A stretch of DNA of 64,000 nt, from positions 1-64,000 of the forward strand of contig NZ_JACONT010000011.1 in NCBI RefSeq assembly GCF_014358075.1. Direction: 5' to 3'. Position 1 is the first letter of the stretch, and each line of letters opens with the position of its first letter. The notes under the pieces are model-generated. The model was not told the DNA's origin. It did no database searches and saw only the letters and a program-made list of their open reading frames with translations. Both the position numbers and the translations under genes were made by a program. Source of the DNA: Sphingomonas albertensis (GTDB taxonomy: Bacteria; Pseudomonadota; Alphaproteobacteria; Sphingomonadales; Sphingomonadaceae). Below are positions 46,010 through 56,000 of this stretch, one piece after another.

Positions 46010-46837
46010 TCAACCGTAGGGCGGTTGCGTGTAGCCCTTGGGGCTCAGCGTAAAGATGTCGCAACCCGTCTCGGTGATCCCGATCGAATGCTCGAACTGC
46101 GCGGACAGCGAGCGATCGCGCGTGACTGCCGTCCAGCCGTCGTCGAGCAGCTTCACGTCGGGGCGACCGATGTTGATCATCGGCTCGATCGTGAAGATCA
46201 TGCCGGGGCGAAGCTCGGGGCCGGTGCCGGGCTTGCCGACATGGACGACTTCGGGGGCGTCGTGGAACAGGCGGCCGACGCCGTGGCCGCAGAAATCGCG
46301 GACTACGCCGTAACGGTGCTTTTCCGCGTGCCGCTGGATCGCGTTGGCGACGTCGCCCATGCGGTTGCCGGGCTTGGCGTGCTCGATGCCGATCATCAAG
46401 CATTCATAGGTGACTTCGACAAGGCGGCGCGCCTTGATCGGCACGTCGCCGATCAGGTACATCCGGCTCGTGTCGCCGTGCCAGCCGTCGAGCAAGGGCG
46501 TGACGTCGACGTTGACGATATCGCCCGATTTCAGCGTCTTCTCGCTCGGAATGCCGTGGCAGACGACGTGGTTGATCGAGATGCAGACGCTGTGCGTGTA
46601 GCCGCGATAGCCGAGCGTCGCGGGGACGCCGCCGCCGGCAACGATGAAGTCGTAGATCAGCCGGTCGATCTCGGCGGTGGTCACGCCCGGCACCATGTGC
46701 GGGACGATCATGTCGAGCGTCTCGGCGGCGAGTTGCCCTGCCTTCATCATGCCGGCGAACGCGGCGGTGCCGTGGAGCTTGATGGCGCCGGTGCGTGCGT
46801 CGGGCTGGTCCGAGGTGACGGTTACATATTCGGTCAT
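46010..46837 (-). CDS. map: Type I methionine aminopeptidase
   Basis: Map removes the initiator Met after deformylation. The 275-residue protein has all five metal ligands: D111 (NVDVTP), D122 (HGDTSRM), H185 (CGHGVGRLFHD), E218 (FTIEPMIN) and E249 (QFEHSIGIT). The substrate His (H94) is in CHGIPS. The first 20 residues are a slight extension. It diverges from the MoaB/CinA-like gene with about 50 bp between the starts. Confidence 0.96.
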   Translation of the reverse strand: MTEYVTVTSDQPDARTGAIKLHGTAAFAGMMKAGQLAAETLDMIVPHMVPGVTTAEIDRLIYDFIVAGGGVPATLGYRGYTHSVCISINHVVCHGIPSEKTLKSGDIVNVDVTPLLDGWHGDTSRMYLIGDVPIKARRLVEVTYECLMIGIEHAKPGNRMGDVANAIQRHAEKHRYGVVRDFCGHGVGRLFHDAPEVVHVGKPGTGPELRPGMIFTIEPMINIGRPDVKLLDDGWTAVTRDRSLSAQFEHSIGITETGCDIFTLSPKGYTQPPYG

Positions 46838-46888
46838 GCCGCGCGATATAGCGTGGCGGGCGCGGTTTTGCGAGGCTATGCGAGGGGC

Positions 46889-47647
46889 ATGACAGAGGAA
46901 CGCATCTGGACGGCCGCGCTGACGATCATCGGCGACGAGATCCTGTCGGGCCGCACGCAGGACAAGAACGTCGCGCAGATCGCGGCCTGGCTCAACGTGC
47001 AGGGCATCCGCTTGGCCGAAGTGCGCGTGGTCGCCGACAAGACCGAGGCGATCGTCGAGGCGGTCAACATCCTGCGCGCGCGGAACGATTACCTGTTCAC
47101 GACCGGCGGGATCGGGCCGACTCACGACGACATCACCGTGGACGCGATCGCCGAGGCGCTGGGCGTCGCGGTCGAGCATCATCCGCGCGCGATGGCGGTG
47201 CTGGAGGCGTACTACGCGACGCGCGGCGGGCTGACCGAGGCGCGGGCGCGGATGGCGCGGGTGCCGGTCGGGGCGGACCTGATCGACAACAAGGTGTCGG
47301 GCGCGCCGGGGATCCGGATCGGCAACATCTTCATCATGGCGGGGGTGCCGCACATTACGGCTGGGATGCTCGATGCTCTGACGGGCACGCTTGAGGGCGG
47401 GCGTCCAGTGGTGTCGAAGACGATCGGTTGCTGGGTCGCGGAGAGCGAGGTCGCCGACCTGTTGCGCGATGCCGAGAAGACGCATGAGGGCGTAGCGATC
47501 GGCAGCTATCCGTTCTTTCGCGATGGGAAGACGGGCGCGAACTTCGTGGTGCGGAGTTCGAACGAGGCGTTGGTCGATCGCTGCCTCGCGGACCTGACGC
47601 GCGACCTCGAAGCGACCGGCCGGATCGTCACCGCGCAGGGCATCTAG
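46889..47647 (+). CDS. MoaB/CinA N-terminal-like molybdopterin-binding domain protein
   Basis: This 252-residue protein has the MoCF-like fold: ALTIIGDEILSGRTQDKNVA, VADKTEAIVEAVNILRARND, FTTGGIGPTHDDITVDAIAE and SGAPGIRIGNIFIMAGVP. It corresponds to the N-terminal half of CinA, without the C-terminal nicotinamide deamidase domain. Such single-domain proteins are usually annotated as competence/damage-inducible-like, and the substrate is not known. It diverges from map. Confidence 0.88.
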   Translation: MTEERIWTAALTIIGDEILSGRTQDKNVAQIAAWLNVQGIRLAEVRVVADKTEAIVEAVNILRARNDYLFTTGGIGPTHDDITVDAIAEALGVAVEHHPRAMAVLEAYYATRGGLTEARARMARVPVGADLIDNKVSGAPGIRIGNIFIMAGVPHITAGMLDALTGTLEGGRPVVSKTIGCWVAESEVADLLRDAEKTHEGVAIGSYPFFRDGKTGANFVVRSSNEALVDRCLADLTRDLEATGRIVTAQGI

Positions 47648-47659
47648 GCTCTTTAATTA

Positions 47660-47778
47660 TCCTCCCCCGCCAGGGGGAGGTGGCGCGTAGCGACGGAGGG
47701 GGAGGGGGCGACAACCTCTGTTGCGTGTCCGCCCCCTCCGTCCGGCAAGTGCCAGCTACCCCCCCCGGGGGGAAGGAT
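47660..47778. repeat. Palindromic intergenic repeat, family E, copy 3
   Basis: TCCTCCCCCGCCAGGGGGAG and a degenerate right arm ACCCCCCCCGGGGGGAAGGA flank inner GACGGAGGGGGAGG and CCCCCTCCGTC. It lies between convergent genes. Confidence 0.8.
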
Positions 47779-47785
47779 CAGAAGT

Positions 47786-48211
47786 TCACGCGCCCCATTC
47801 CGGGCCTTCCGGATCGGGATAGAACGCGTCCGGATCGAAGGGCGCCGCGCGGCCGCGCGACCGGGCTGCCAATTCTCCCTCCACCAGATCCGGCAATGCC
47901 GGTACACCGCCGCCGAAACGGATGCGGACATAGCCCATGCTGCCGACCAGCGCCTGGAACACCACGGCATGCTCCTCCTGCTGCATCCGCCGTCCGATCA
48001 GCGGCGCGCGCTCGGCGGAAACATATCCCACCTGCACACCCCGCGCGCTGAACACGGCGACGGCGTTGGCATCATGCGGATTCTTCGACTCGCGGCGCAG
48101 CTCGACCGGCTCGCCGGGGGCACAGACCAGCAACTCCATACGGCGGTTGCTTTTGCTGCGGTCCGCGTTGGGAAAGTCGATGCCGACCACGCTGAGCGTC
48201 AATTCGTCCAT
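47786..48211 (-). CDS. HIRAN domain protein
   Basis: This 141-residue protein has a HIRAN domain over about residues 3-105: LTLSVVGIDFPNADRSKSNR, VELRRESKNPHDANAVAVFS, ARGVQVGYVSAERAPLIG. HIRAN domains, best known from HLTF and Rad5, bind single-stranded or damaged DNA ends; solitary bacterial versions are uncharacterised. The C-terminus is Asp/Pro-rich. An earlier ATG at 48232 is possible. Confidence 0.82.
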   Translation of the reverse strand: MDELTLSVVGIDFPNADRSKSNRRMELLVCAPGEPVELRRESKNPHDANAVAVFSARGVQVGYVSAERAPLIGRRMQQEEHAVVFQALVGSMGYVRIRFGGGVPALPDLVEGELAARSRGRAAPFDPDAFYPDPEGPEWGA

Positions 48212-48382
48212 GCCGCACGCTAGGCGCGTCACGCGAAGATCGAAAGTATCGGAGCGGTCCAGCGCGAAATCTCATCGTCGCCGCGTTCCCCAGGGCGCTT
48301 CATCGTCGCTATGCGACGGCAGCACGGGGTGTATCGAATCAGGATAGGCGTAGAAGTTGTTGCCGCTAAGGCATTGAAAAAG

Positions 48383-48406
48383 GGGGCGACATCGAAATGT
48401 CGCCCC
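48383..48406 (-). terminator. Rho-independent terminator
   Basis: A perfect 10-bp stem GGGGCGACAT / ATGTCGCCCC has a 4-nt loop. On the - strand it is followed by TTTTT. It lies 7 bp past the stop of the small membrane protein gene. Confidence 0.9.
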
Positions 48407-48412
48407 ACCGAC

Positions 48413-48646
48413 TTAGTTGCTGTCGGAGTTGTCGTCGCCACCGTCGATCGCCATGTACAGACCGCCACCGACGGCGACGGCTGCGAGTGCGACGATCAGC
48501 AGACCGGCGCCCGAGACCTTGCTGTCTTCGGTCGTCGACGTGCCGGCGCGGACCGACTTTGCGGCCGAAACGGTAGCAGCTGCGTTGGCGGCAACTGGCA
48601 TCGCTGCGGCGGCGATTGCGGATACGGCGAGAATGAATTTACGCAT
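48413..48646 (-). CDS. Small exported membrane protein with acidic C-terminus
   Basis: This 77-residue protein has a signal peptide (RKFILAVSAIAAAAMPVAAN, cleavage near ANA), a Ser/Thr-rich linker, one membrane helix (about 47-67) and an acidic end (DGGDDNSDSN). AAAGGGAG lies upstream of the ATG, and a strong terminator follows directly, so it is a single-gene transcript. I know this layout from sphingomonads but not a function. Confidence 0.75.
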   Translation of the reverse strand: MRKFILAVSAIAAAAMPVAANAAATVSAAKSVRAGTSTTEDSKVSGAGLLIVALAAVAVGGGLYMAIDGGDDNSDSN

Positions 48647-48759
48647 TTAGAAAACTCCCTTTTTACACGAAACACTAGACTATAAGCTTTGGGCAAAACA
48701 GTGAAGAACTAATTAATATTGCCACGGGTATTGCTGGCCGGCGTTGTATTTTGGTCGCG

Positions 48760-51147
48760 CTATCGCCGGGTCGTTGGGTCATCGCCCCGCCGCCGCGTGC
48801 CCTTTCGAGCCGGCCCGTTCGAGCCAGCGGTCGAGGACGAGAACGGCCGGGCCTTCGCACCCTTGCCCCAGGCCTTGTTCGGCTGCGCACCCATCACGAA
48901 CCGCAATTCGCCACCCTGCCGGATCTCGTCGTCGCGCAGATAGCTGCGGGTGAGGGGCGTGCCGTTCAGCGTGACCGACCGGATATACGGGTTCGCATCC
49001 GACAGATTGTCCGTCCGGATCGCGAACTGCTTGCCGCTGGGCAGCGCCAGCGTCGCCTGCGACAGGAACGGGCGGCCGATGACATATTCGTTCGATCCAG
49101 GGGCAACCGGGTAGAAACCGAGCGCCGTAAAGACGAGCCATGCGGACATCTGGCCGAGGTCGTCGTTGCCGCTCAGCCCCTCGGGCTTGGCGCCATATTG
49201 GCTCGCGACGATCTGCCCGAGCCGTTCCTGCGTTCGCCACGGCGCACCGGCGTAGTTGTAGAGATAGGCGACGTGGTGGCTCGGCTCGTTGCCGTGGATA
49301 TATTGGCCGATCAGCCCGGCGATATCCTCCGCATGGCTGTAATCGACCTTCGAATTGTCGAACTCGAACATCGCGTCGAGCTTTTTCACGGTCTTCGCGT
49401 CGCCGCCGAGCAGCCGGAACAGCCCCGCCTGATCCTGCGGCACGAACCAGCTATATTGCCACGCATTGCCCTCGGTATAATCCGAGCCATAGTTGATCGC
49501 GGTCGGATCGAACGGTGTGCGGAACGCGCCGTTCGCGAGCCTTGCGCGCAGCCAACCGGTTTTCGCGTCGAAGCTGTTGCGCCAATTGCCTGCGCGCTTC
49601 TCGAACCGCTCGGCGATCTCGGTCTTGCCCATGCGGCGCGCCATTCGCGCGATCGTCCAGTCGTCATAGGCATATTCGACCGTCTTAGATGCGGCCTCCG
49701 GCTCCTTGTCGATCGGGACGTAGCCGCGCTGGATATACTCGCCGAGTCCGCCATAGGAGGCGCGATCGGCGCTCGCGACCATCGCCTGCAACGCGGCGTC
49801 CGCGTCGAAGCCGCCGATGCCCTTCATATACGCGTCGGCAATGACAGGGACCGCGTGATAGCCGATCATAGTCCACGTCTCGCGCCCGGCGAATTGCCAG
49901 ACCGGCAGGATGCCGTCGGGGCTATGCCGCTGGCTGGCGATCAGCGAGCGGACGATATCGGTATTGGTCTTCTCCGGCTGGATCAGCGTCAGCAGCGGGT
50001 GTTCGGCGCGGAACGTGTCCCATAGCGAGAAGGTCGAGCGGACCGTGAAGCCGTCGGCCTGATGCACCTGATCGTCGGGCCCGCGATACCGCCCGTCGCT
50101 GTCGCTCCAGACGCTCGGCGCGAGGAGGCTGTGATACAGCGCGGTCGCGAAGATCCGGCGCATCGGGGCCGCGGCCTCGAACTTGACCGCGCCCAGCGCA
50201 GTATCCCAGTCGCCCTGCGTCTTGGTGCGGACCGCGTCGAAGCCGCCGGGCTCGCTGTCCAGATTGGCGAGCGCTCCGGCCTCGTCGACCCCCGATATCC
50301 CGACCTTCACTTCGAGCGGAGCATCGAGTTGACCGAAATCGAGCCGCGCTTCGAGTGCCTGGCCGAGTTTCTCCGCCAACGCATCGCTGCCACGGCCCGG
50401 CCCTTGGAAACCCTTGTACGCGATGTCCTTCTCACGGTTGACCAGCGCGTGGCCGACCAGCGGCGCGGAGAACCGCATCGCGAAGTAGAGTTTGCGCCCG
50501 GGCGCCCAGCCGCGCGTCTCGCGGAAGCCGGTGAGCACGCCGTCGTCCCGCATGTGCAGCCCCGACCACAGGATCTTGCCGGGGTAATTATAGAGCGAAG
50601 ACCGCAAATCGACCACGATATGCGCGGCCTTGCCCTTGGGAAAGCTGTAGCGATGCACGCCGATCCGCGTGCCCGCGGTCATTTCCGCACGCACGCCTGG
50701 ACCGTCCAGCGTGACAGCGTAATAGCCCGGCTTGGCGACCTCGGTGGCGTGCGAAAAGCGCGAGCGATAGCCGGGTGCAGCGGGCGTGCCGGGGTCCATC
50801 GGCACGCTGTCGCCCGACACCGGCATGACGAGGATATCGCCGAGATCGGAATGCCCCGCGCCCGAGAAATGCGTGTGGCTGAACCCCTCGATCGTCGGGT
50901 CGTCATAGCGGTAGCCGGCGGCGTGGCCATAGCAGGTGCGGATCACGCAGGACGTATCGGTATCCGGCGACAACTGGACCATGCCGAACGGTGCGACCGC
51001 GCCTGGGAACGTGTGCCCTTCGCCGCCGGTGCCGATGAACGGATCAACCGCATCGCTCGGTTTGGCGCCATCCTGTGCGAACGCAGGGCCGGTGAGGATC
51101 GTGGTGAACAGCGCACCCATGAGGCACGATCGCGTGAAGATGGACAT
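48760..51147 (-). CDS. GH92 family alpha-1,2-mannosidase
   Basis: This 795-residue exported glycosidase has a signal peptide to about residue 24 (GPAFA/QDG). GH92 motifs include VDPFIGTGGEGHTFPGAVAP, FGMVQLSPDT, GFSHTHFSGAGHSDLGD, YTEGNAWQYSWFVPQD, HGNEPSHHVAYLY, GAPWRTQ and NDDLGQMSAW. GH92 enzymes are calcium-dependent, inverting exo-alpha-mannosidases. The last 25 residues are a basic Ser/Gly/Arg tail not typical of the family. The start MSIFTRS was chosen for a proper signal peptide. It diverges from the ROK regulator and opens the mannoside locus. Confidence 0.93.
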   Translation of the reverse strand: MSIFTRSCLMGALFTTILTGPAFAQDGAKPSDAVDPFIGTGGEGHTFPGAVAPFGMVQLSPDTDTSCVIRTCYGHAAGYRYDDPTIEGFSHTHFSGAGHSDLGDILVMPVSGDSVPMDPGTPAAPGYRSRFSHATEVAKPGYYAVTLDGPGVRAEMTAGTRIGVHRYSFPKGKAAHIVVDLRSSLYNYPGKILWSGLHMRDDGVLTGFRETRGWAPGRKLYFAMRFSAPLVGHALVNREKDIAYKGFQGPGRGSDALAEKLGQALEARLDFGQLDAPLEVKVGISGVDEAGALANLDSEPGGFDAVRTKTQGDWDTALGAVKFEAAAPMRRIFATALYHSLLAPSVWSDSDGRYRGPDDQVHQADGFTVRSTFSLWDTFRAEHPLLTLIQPEKTNTDIVRSLIASQRHSPDGILPVWQFAGRETWTMIGYHAVPVIADAYMKGIGGFDADAALQAMVASADRASYGGLGEYIQRGYVPIDKEPEAASKTVEYAYDDWTIARMARRMGKTEIAERFEKRAGNWRNSFDAKTGWLRARLANGAFRTPFDPTAINYGSDYTEGNAWQYSWFVPQDQAGLFRLLGGDAKTVKKLDAMFEFDNSKVDYSHAEDIAGLIGQYIHGNEPSHHVAYLYNYAGAPWRTQERLGQIVASQYGAKPEGLSGNDDLGQMSAWLVFTALGFYPVAPGSNEYVIGRPFLSQATLALPSGKQFAIRTDNLSDANPYIRSVTLNGTPLTRSYLRDDEIRQGGELRFVMGAQPNKAWGKGAKARPFSSSTAGSNGPARKGTRRRGDDPTTRR

Positions 51148-51508
51148 CGAGGTCACCCGTTCGGAGGGAAATAGGCGGGGGAGCTTGCCGGGTGCCAGAT
51201 GAACCATGTCGCGCACATCCCCTCTATTCGTTCGGTCGTCAGACTGGCTTCATCGCCAGCTCTTGCGCAACCGCAGAAGTGGATTAGAACATCAAATTGG
51301 ATAATTCAAACGAACAGTTTGGAAGCGGGGGGATGCAGAACATGGTCTTCGGATCGGGGCGATATGCCGCGTATACACCGGATGCGAATAGTGCGCGCTT
51401 GCCAAGCCTTCGCAATCGCGGGATCACTTCGCCGCCAGCATCGAAGTCGCGACGTCGCGACGGACGGCGGCTTCGTCTTCTGTTCTCCAGCATGGATGAT
51501 CGGTCCGC
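51148..51508. promoter_or_regulatory. Divergent promoter region between GH92 and ROK genes
   Basis: This 361-bp gap must hold both promoters. An AT-rich patch near 51285-51325 includes the imperfect palindrome TTGGATAATTCAA, a plausible operator. A + strand frame at 51297-51512 overlaps the ROK start but has no recognisable protein features. Confidence 0.4.
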
Positions 51509-52708
51509 ATGACTCTTCAAACGCCGCCGCGTCTGTCGGGGACCAACCTCGAGCGTGCCGCCGATCACAACCAGCGCGTGACGCTGCATGCCATTCGCCT
51601 CGGCGGATCGCTGACGCGGATCGACCTCGCGCGGATCACCGGGCTGACCGGGCCGGCGATCGCCAACATCACGCGGCGGCTGTTGCAGGAAGGGATGATC
51701 GAGGAGGCCGGCCAGCGTCGCGGTGGACGCGGCCAGCCGCCGACCAAACTCGTCGTTCGGGCCGACGCGTGCTACTCGATCGGCGTCAATATCGACCGCG
51801 ACCATATCACGATCGTGCTGGTCGATTTCCTCGCGCAGATCCTCGCGCGCAAGTCGATCGAGATCAGCTTCGCGCTGCCCGACGACGTTCGCGATCTTTT
51901 CCGGCGCTCGGTGCGCCAGATGCTGAAAACCGCGAAGGTCGATCCCGCCAAGCTGGTCGGCATCGGCGTCGCGCGGCCGGATGATCTTGCGCTCGTCGCG
52001 ATGCCGGGCCGCCCCGCAGCCTATGCCGCGTGGGACGGGATCGACATGGCGGCGCTGTTCGACAAGCCGTTGTCGCTGCCCGTGTTCGTCGAGAACGATG
52101 CCGCCGCCGCTGCGATGGGCGAGATGCAGCTCGGCTTCGGACAGAATTACAGCAGTTTCTTCTACATCCTCGTCTCGTCGGGACTTGGCGGCGGTTTCGT
52201 TGCGGATGGCGCCTATGTTCGCGGCACGCACGGACGCAGCGGCGAACTCGGTTTCATGGCAGCGGGCGGCGGCAAGCGGGGGCGCGAAACCGTGCAGAAA
52301 CTCGTCTCGCTGTCCGGGCTTGCCGAGCATCTGGCGAGTTCGGGGTTCGAGATCGGGCAGGTGCTGCATCAGTCCGAGTGGGCGCCGGACGTCGAACTTT
52401 GCCTTGAGGAATGGGTGGAGCGGGCAGCGCACACGCTGTGCACGCCGCTCGACGCGATCAACTGCCTGATCGATCCGGCGGTGATCCTGATCGGCGGGCG
52501 CCTGCCGAGCCGGTTGGTGGAGCGGGTGGCGGAGCGCGTGAATATCCTGATCCGGGACGCGACCGATGCGCCCGCGATCGCGCCGGTTCGTCGTGCCGCC
52601 TTGTCGGAGGATGCGCCGGCGGTCGGTGCGGCGATCCTGCCGTTCAGCCACTTCCTGCTGCCCAAGGCCGCTGCGCTCTGGAAGGATTCGGGCGCACCGG
52701 CGGACTGA
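51509..52708 (+). CDS. ROK family transcriptional regulator
   Basis: This 399-residue protein has an N-terminal winged helix (HNQRVTLHAIRLGGSLTRID, LARITGLTGPAIANITRRLL, then a GGRGQPP wing) and a ROK sugar-binding domain (SIGVNIDRDHITIVLVDF, VFVENDAAAAAMGE, SSGLGGGFVADG). The usual zinc site is missing: GEIGH reads GELGF and the CxCGxxGCxE stretch reads AAGGGKRGRE. It retains the END sugar-contact motif. It most likely represses the adjoining mannoside genes and responds to a sugar; that is inferred from position. Confidence 0.88.
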   Translation: MTLQTPPRLSGTNLERAADHNQRVTLHAIRLGGSLTRIDLARITGLTGPAIANITRRLLQEGMIEEAGQRRGGRGQPPTKLVVRADACYSIGVNIDRDHITIVLVDFLAQILARKSIEISFALPDDVRDLFRRSVRQMLKTAKVDPAKLVGIGVARPDDLALVAMPGRPAAYAAWDGIDMAALFDKPLSLPVFVENDAAAAAMGEMQLGFGQNYSSFFYILVSSGLGGGFVADGAYVRGTHGRSGELGFMAAGGGKRGRETVQKLVSLSGLAEHLASSGFEIGQVLHQSEWAPDVELCLEEWVERAAHTLCTPLDAINCLIDPAVILIGGRLPSRLVERVAERVNILIRDATDAPAIAPVRRAALSEDAPAVGAAILPFSHFLLPKAAALWKDSGAPAD

Positions 52709-53074
52709 CGCGGATCGCCGGTTTCGCCACCGCTAATGTCGACTGATCGAACCCTGCGCTTGGCGTTGGGGAGGGGGCGGCTGCACGTCGGTGGCGCGCG
52801 ACTATGCGAGAGTGGCGTGAATCCTCTCGATGTCTTCACTCAGACTAACGGCGCGCCGAAGGGTATTCGTCGAGTTACGTCCGCAACGGGCCAAAACTAG
52901 TGCAACAATCTATTTGACAATTTGCTTTTACAATTGGCAAATAGCGGCGTCGAGACTGCACGCCGACAGGATCCGATTCAACCGGACGGCCCAACCGAAA
53001 ACGGTGGGCAGGCGCGCTATTCGCAGGGGTAAGCGAGGGGGCGCAGGCGTCCTCGCGAGGAAGAGGAAAGTCTG
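52709..53074 (+). promoter_or_regulatory. Upstream region of the mannoside TonB receptor with a long palindrome
   Basis: The strongest feature is an inverted repeat CTATTTGACAATT (52910-52922) / AATTGGCAAATAG (52932-52944), 13-bp arms with one mismatch and a 9-bp spacer. It overlaps a TTGACA -35-like hexamer at 52914. It lies about 130 bp before the receptor ATG in an AT-rich patch, consistent with an operator. The ribosome site is GAGGAAAG. No gene is seen in this gap. Confidence 0.55.
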
Positions 53075-56000
53075 ATGACCGTAAGCAAAGTCTCGCGTTC
53101 AAGCATCGTGCGTGATCGTTTCCGTCGGCCATGTCTGCTGGCGACGGTCAGTCTTACTGCGGCCTTGGCCAGTACCGCCCACGCGCAACAGGCCGCGCCG
53201 CCGGTGCCGCCGACGGTCGTCGCACCCCAGACCGACCCCGCAACTCCGCCCCAGCCGACCACGCCTGCGCCCGCCACGACTGCGCCCGCTACGACTGCAC
53301 CCGTCACGACTGCGCCCGCCACGACTGGGCCCGCCTCGACCGCAACTGTGGAATCCGGCCAGACCGCCGGCACCATCCAGCCCGACGGCGCGCCGCAGGC
53401 CGACGGTACCGTCCAGCCGGAAGAAGCCGGGCAGGACATCGTCGTCACCGGCTATCGTCGCTCGATCGAGAAGAGCCTCAACCAGAAGCGCGAGGCCAAC
53501 GCGTTCGTCGACGTCATCACCGCCGAGGACGTCGGCAAGTTCCCCGACAAGAACGTCGCCGACGCCTTGCAGCGCGTTCCGGGCGTCGTCATCACCCGCG
53601 ACGGCGGCGAAGGCAGCCGCGTCAGCATCCGCGGCCTCCAGTCGGGCCTGACCCTCACCCTGCTCAACGGCAATTTCCTCGCCGGTGCCGACAGTGGCGA
53701 GCCGCAGCGGTCGTTCAACTACGTCCTGCTTCCGTCGACCTTCATCGCCTCCACCGAAGTCTATAAATCGCCCGAAGCGCGCCTCGAAGAAGGCGGCGTC
53801 GGCGGCACGATCATCCTCAACACGCGGCGGCCGTTCGACGTGCCCGCCTGGTCGGGGTTCGTCTCCGCCGAAGGCACCTATTCGGACACCACCGAGAAAT
53901 ACGAGCCGCAGCTCGGCGGCCAGGTTTCGTGGAAGAACAAGGAGGAGACGTTCGGCCTGCTGGTCGGCGGCGTCTGGCAGAAGCGCACCAACCGCGAACT
54001 GCGCAGTTCGTCGGAAAGCTGGCTGTGGTGGAGCGACCGCGACGCGCAGGGCAATGTCCTGACACCCGCGACCGACGTCAACGGCAAGGCCTTCGAGAAC
54101 AACGACGCGATTTCCTACTGGCCGGGGCAGGGCACGACCGCGCGCGATGGCACGCATTATTCGGGCTATTGGGCGCCGCAGTCGGTCAATGCCGAAGTCT
54201 TCGACCAGGAGCGCGAGCGGTACGGCGTGCAGGCCACCGCGCAGTTCCGCCCGTTCGAAAACGTCACCGTCACGTCCAACTATTTCCGGTTCGGCTATTC
54301 CAGCGACTACACCTCGAACGTGCTGAAGATCCCCGAATGGGGCTATAACGATTTCTTCACCGGCGCGACGCTCGACAAGAGCGGGACGATCTTCCAGTCG
54401 GCGAACTTCGCGGTGCCGGCGCCTGGTACGGGCTGCCTCGCCCGCGCGACCCCGTGCACGATGGAAACGCCGCAGATCGCCGGCACGTACAGCCGCGAGA
54501 AACAGGTTTCGAACACGTTCGAGACCGAAGTCAAATACAGCCAGGATCGTTTCGATGCTGTCCTGAAACTCGGCAAGACCAAGTCGAGCGGTGGCCCTTC
54601 GGTGCGTTTCAGCGCCGCCGCCAAGCCGCGCCTGACCACCCCCGGGCAGGAGCAGAACGGCAATCTGGTCAGCAACTGGGATATCTCAGACGGCATCGCC
54701 AATTTCGAGTTCTCGCCCGAAATTCAGAATAACATCCGCAACGGCATCGCGCAGATCGACGTCGGCTCGACGAACTCTAGCTTCGTCAACAGCGACCTCG
54801 GCCAGCGTTATGCGCAGCTCGACCTGACGCGGCGCTTCGACGGGTTCCTGAAATCGGTGCAGATCGGCGGCAAATGGCGGGACCTGAAGATCGGCCGCGA
54901 GACCGGTCGCAACGACTGGTATGCCGATCCGGCAACCTTGCTCCGCTATCAGGATACCGCAGCCGGCGCCGTTGCGCGTCCCGAATTCTTCTACGCAAAC
55001 CAGATCGGCAACATCAACGGCGGCTTCAACGCCAATGTCGTGCCGGGCATCAATTTCGACGAATATCTGAACTATCTGAACTCGACCTACGGCCAGGCCG
55101 TGCGCGTGTACGAGCCCGATTTCGTCTATTCGCTGGGGGAGCGGGTCTTCGCCGGTTACGCCCAGCTGAACTTCGGAACGGGCGGTCTTCGCGGGAACGT
55201 GGGTCTTCGCGTGGCCAACACGAAACAGTCGGGCAACACGTCCGATCGCCTGCAATATCTCAACGATTACTGCGTCAACGGACCCGGCGGCCCGACCGAT
55301 CCCAACCGTCCGCTTGGTCCCGACGGCAATTGCCAGGTCCTGCCGCTCAGCGTGCGCGAGACGATCGTCAACACGCGCGCCGACCAGTCGAAGACCTACA
55401 CGGACTGGCTGCCGAGCTTCAACGTGTCGTACGAGGTCACGCCCGACCTCCTCGTCCGCGGTGCGGTCGCCAAGGTCATCGCCCGGCCGTCCTTCGCGGA
55501 TCTCGGCTCACAGCGCTCGCTCACCTTCCGCTCGGATGCCTATGCGTTCGATCGCGGCCAGTTCGGCGAGTTCGCCGGCTGGTCGGGCAGCGGCGGCAAT
55601 TCGGACCTGAACCCGTTCTCGGCGTGGCAATACGACCTCGGCATCGAATGGTATTTCCACCGCGGTTCGGTGCTCGGCGCGACCTTCTTCCGCAAGGACG
55701 TTTCCGATTTCGTGGTGCCGCTGGTCCTCAACGTCACGCGCGACGTCAACGGAACGCAGCAACTGATCCAGCCTTACTCGACCGTTGCGAACGGTTCGGA
55801 CGCGCGGTCGCAGGGCGTCGAGCTGTACGCGCAGCACACGCTGCCCTTCGGTCTCGGCGCGCAGGTCAACTTCACCTATAACGACACGTCGGTGGCGGAC
55901 GTCACGCTCGACGGCCAGAAGGTCGGCTCGTCCGCGTTGGTCGGCAGCGCCAAGACCCAGGTCAACGCCTCGGTCTTCTACGAACATGGCAAGGTGTTGC

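Noticed and set aside
51297-51512. Short + strand frame whose stop overlaps the ROK start, resembling the rmuC leader arrangement
   Set aside because: It lacks the LRERLHFLYFT peptide or any conserved feature, and it lies in the divergent promoter region. Overlap of its stop with the ROK ATG may be chance.
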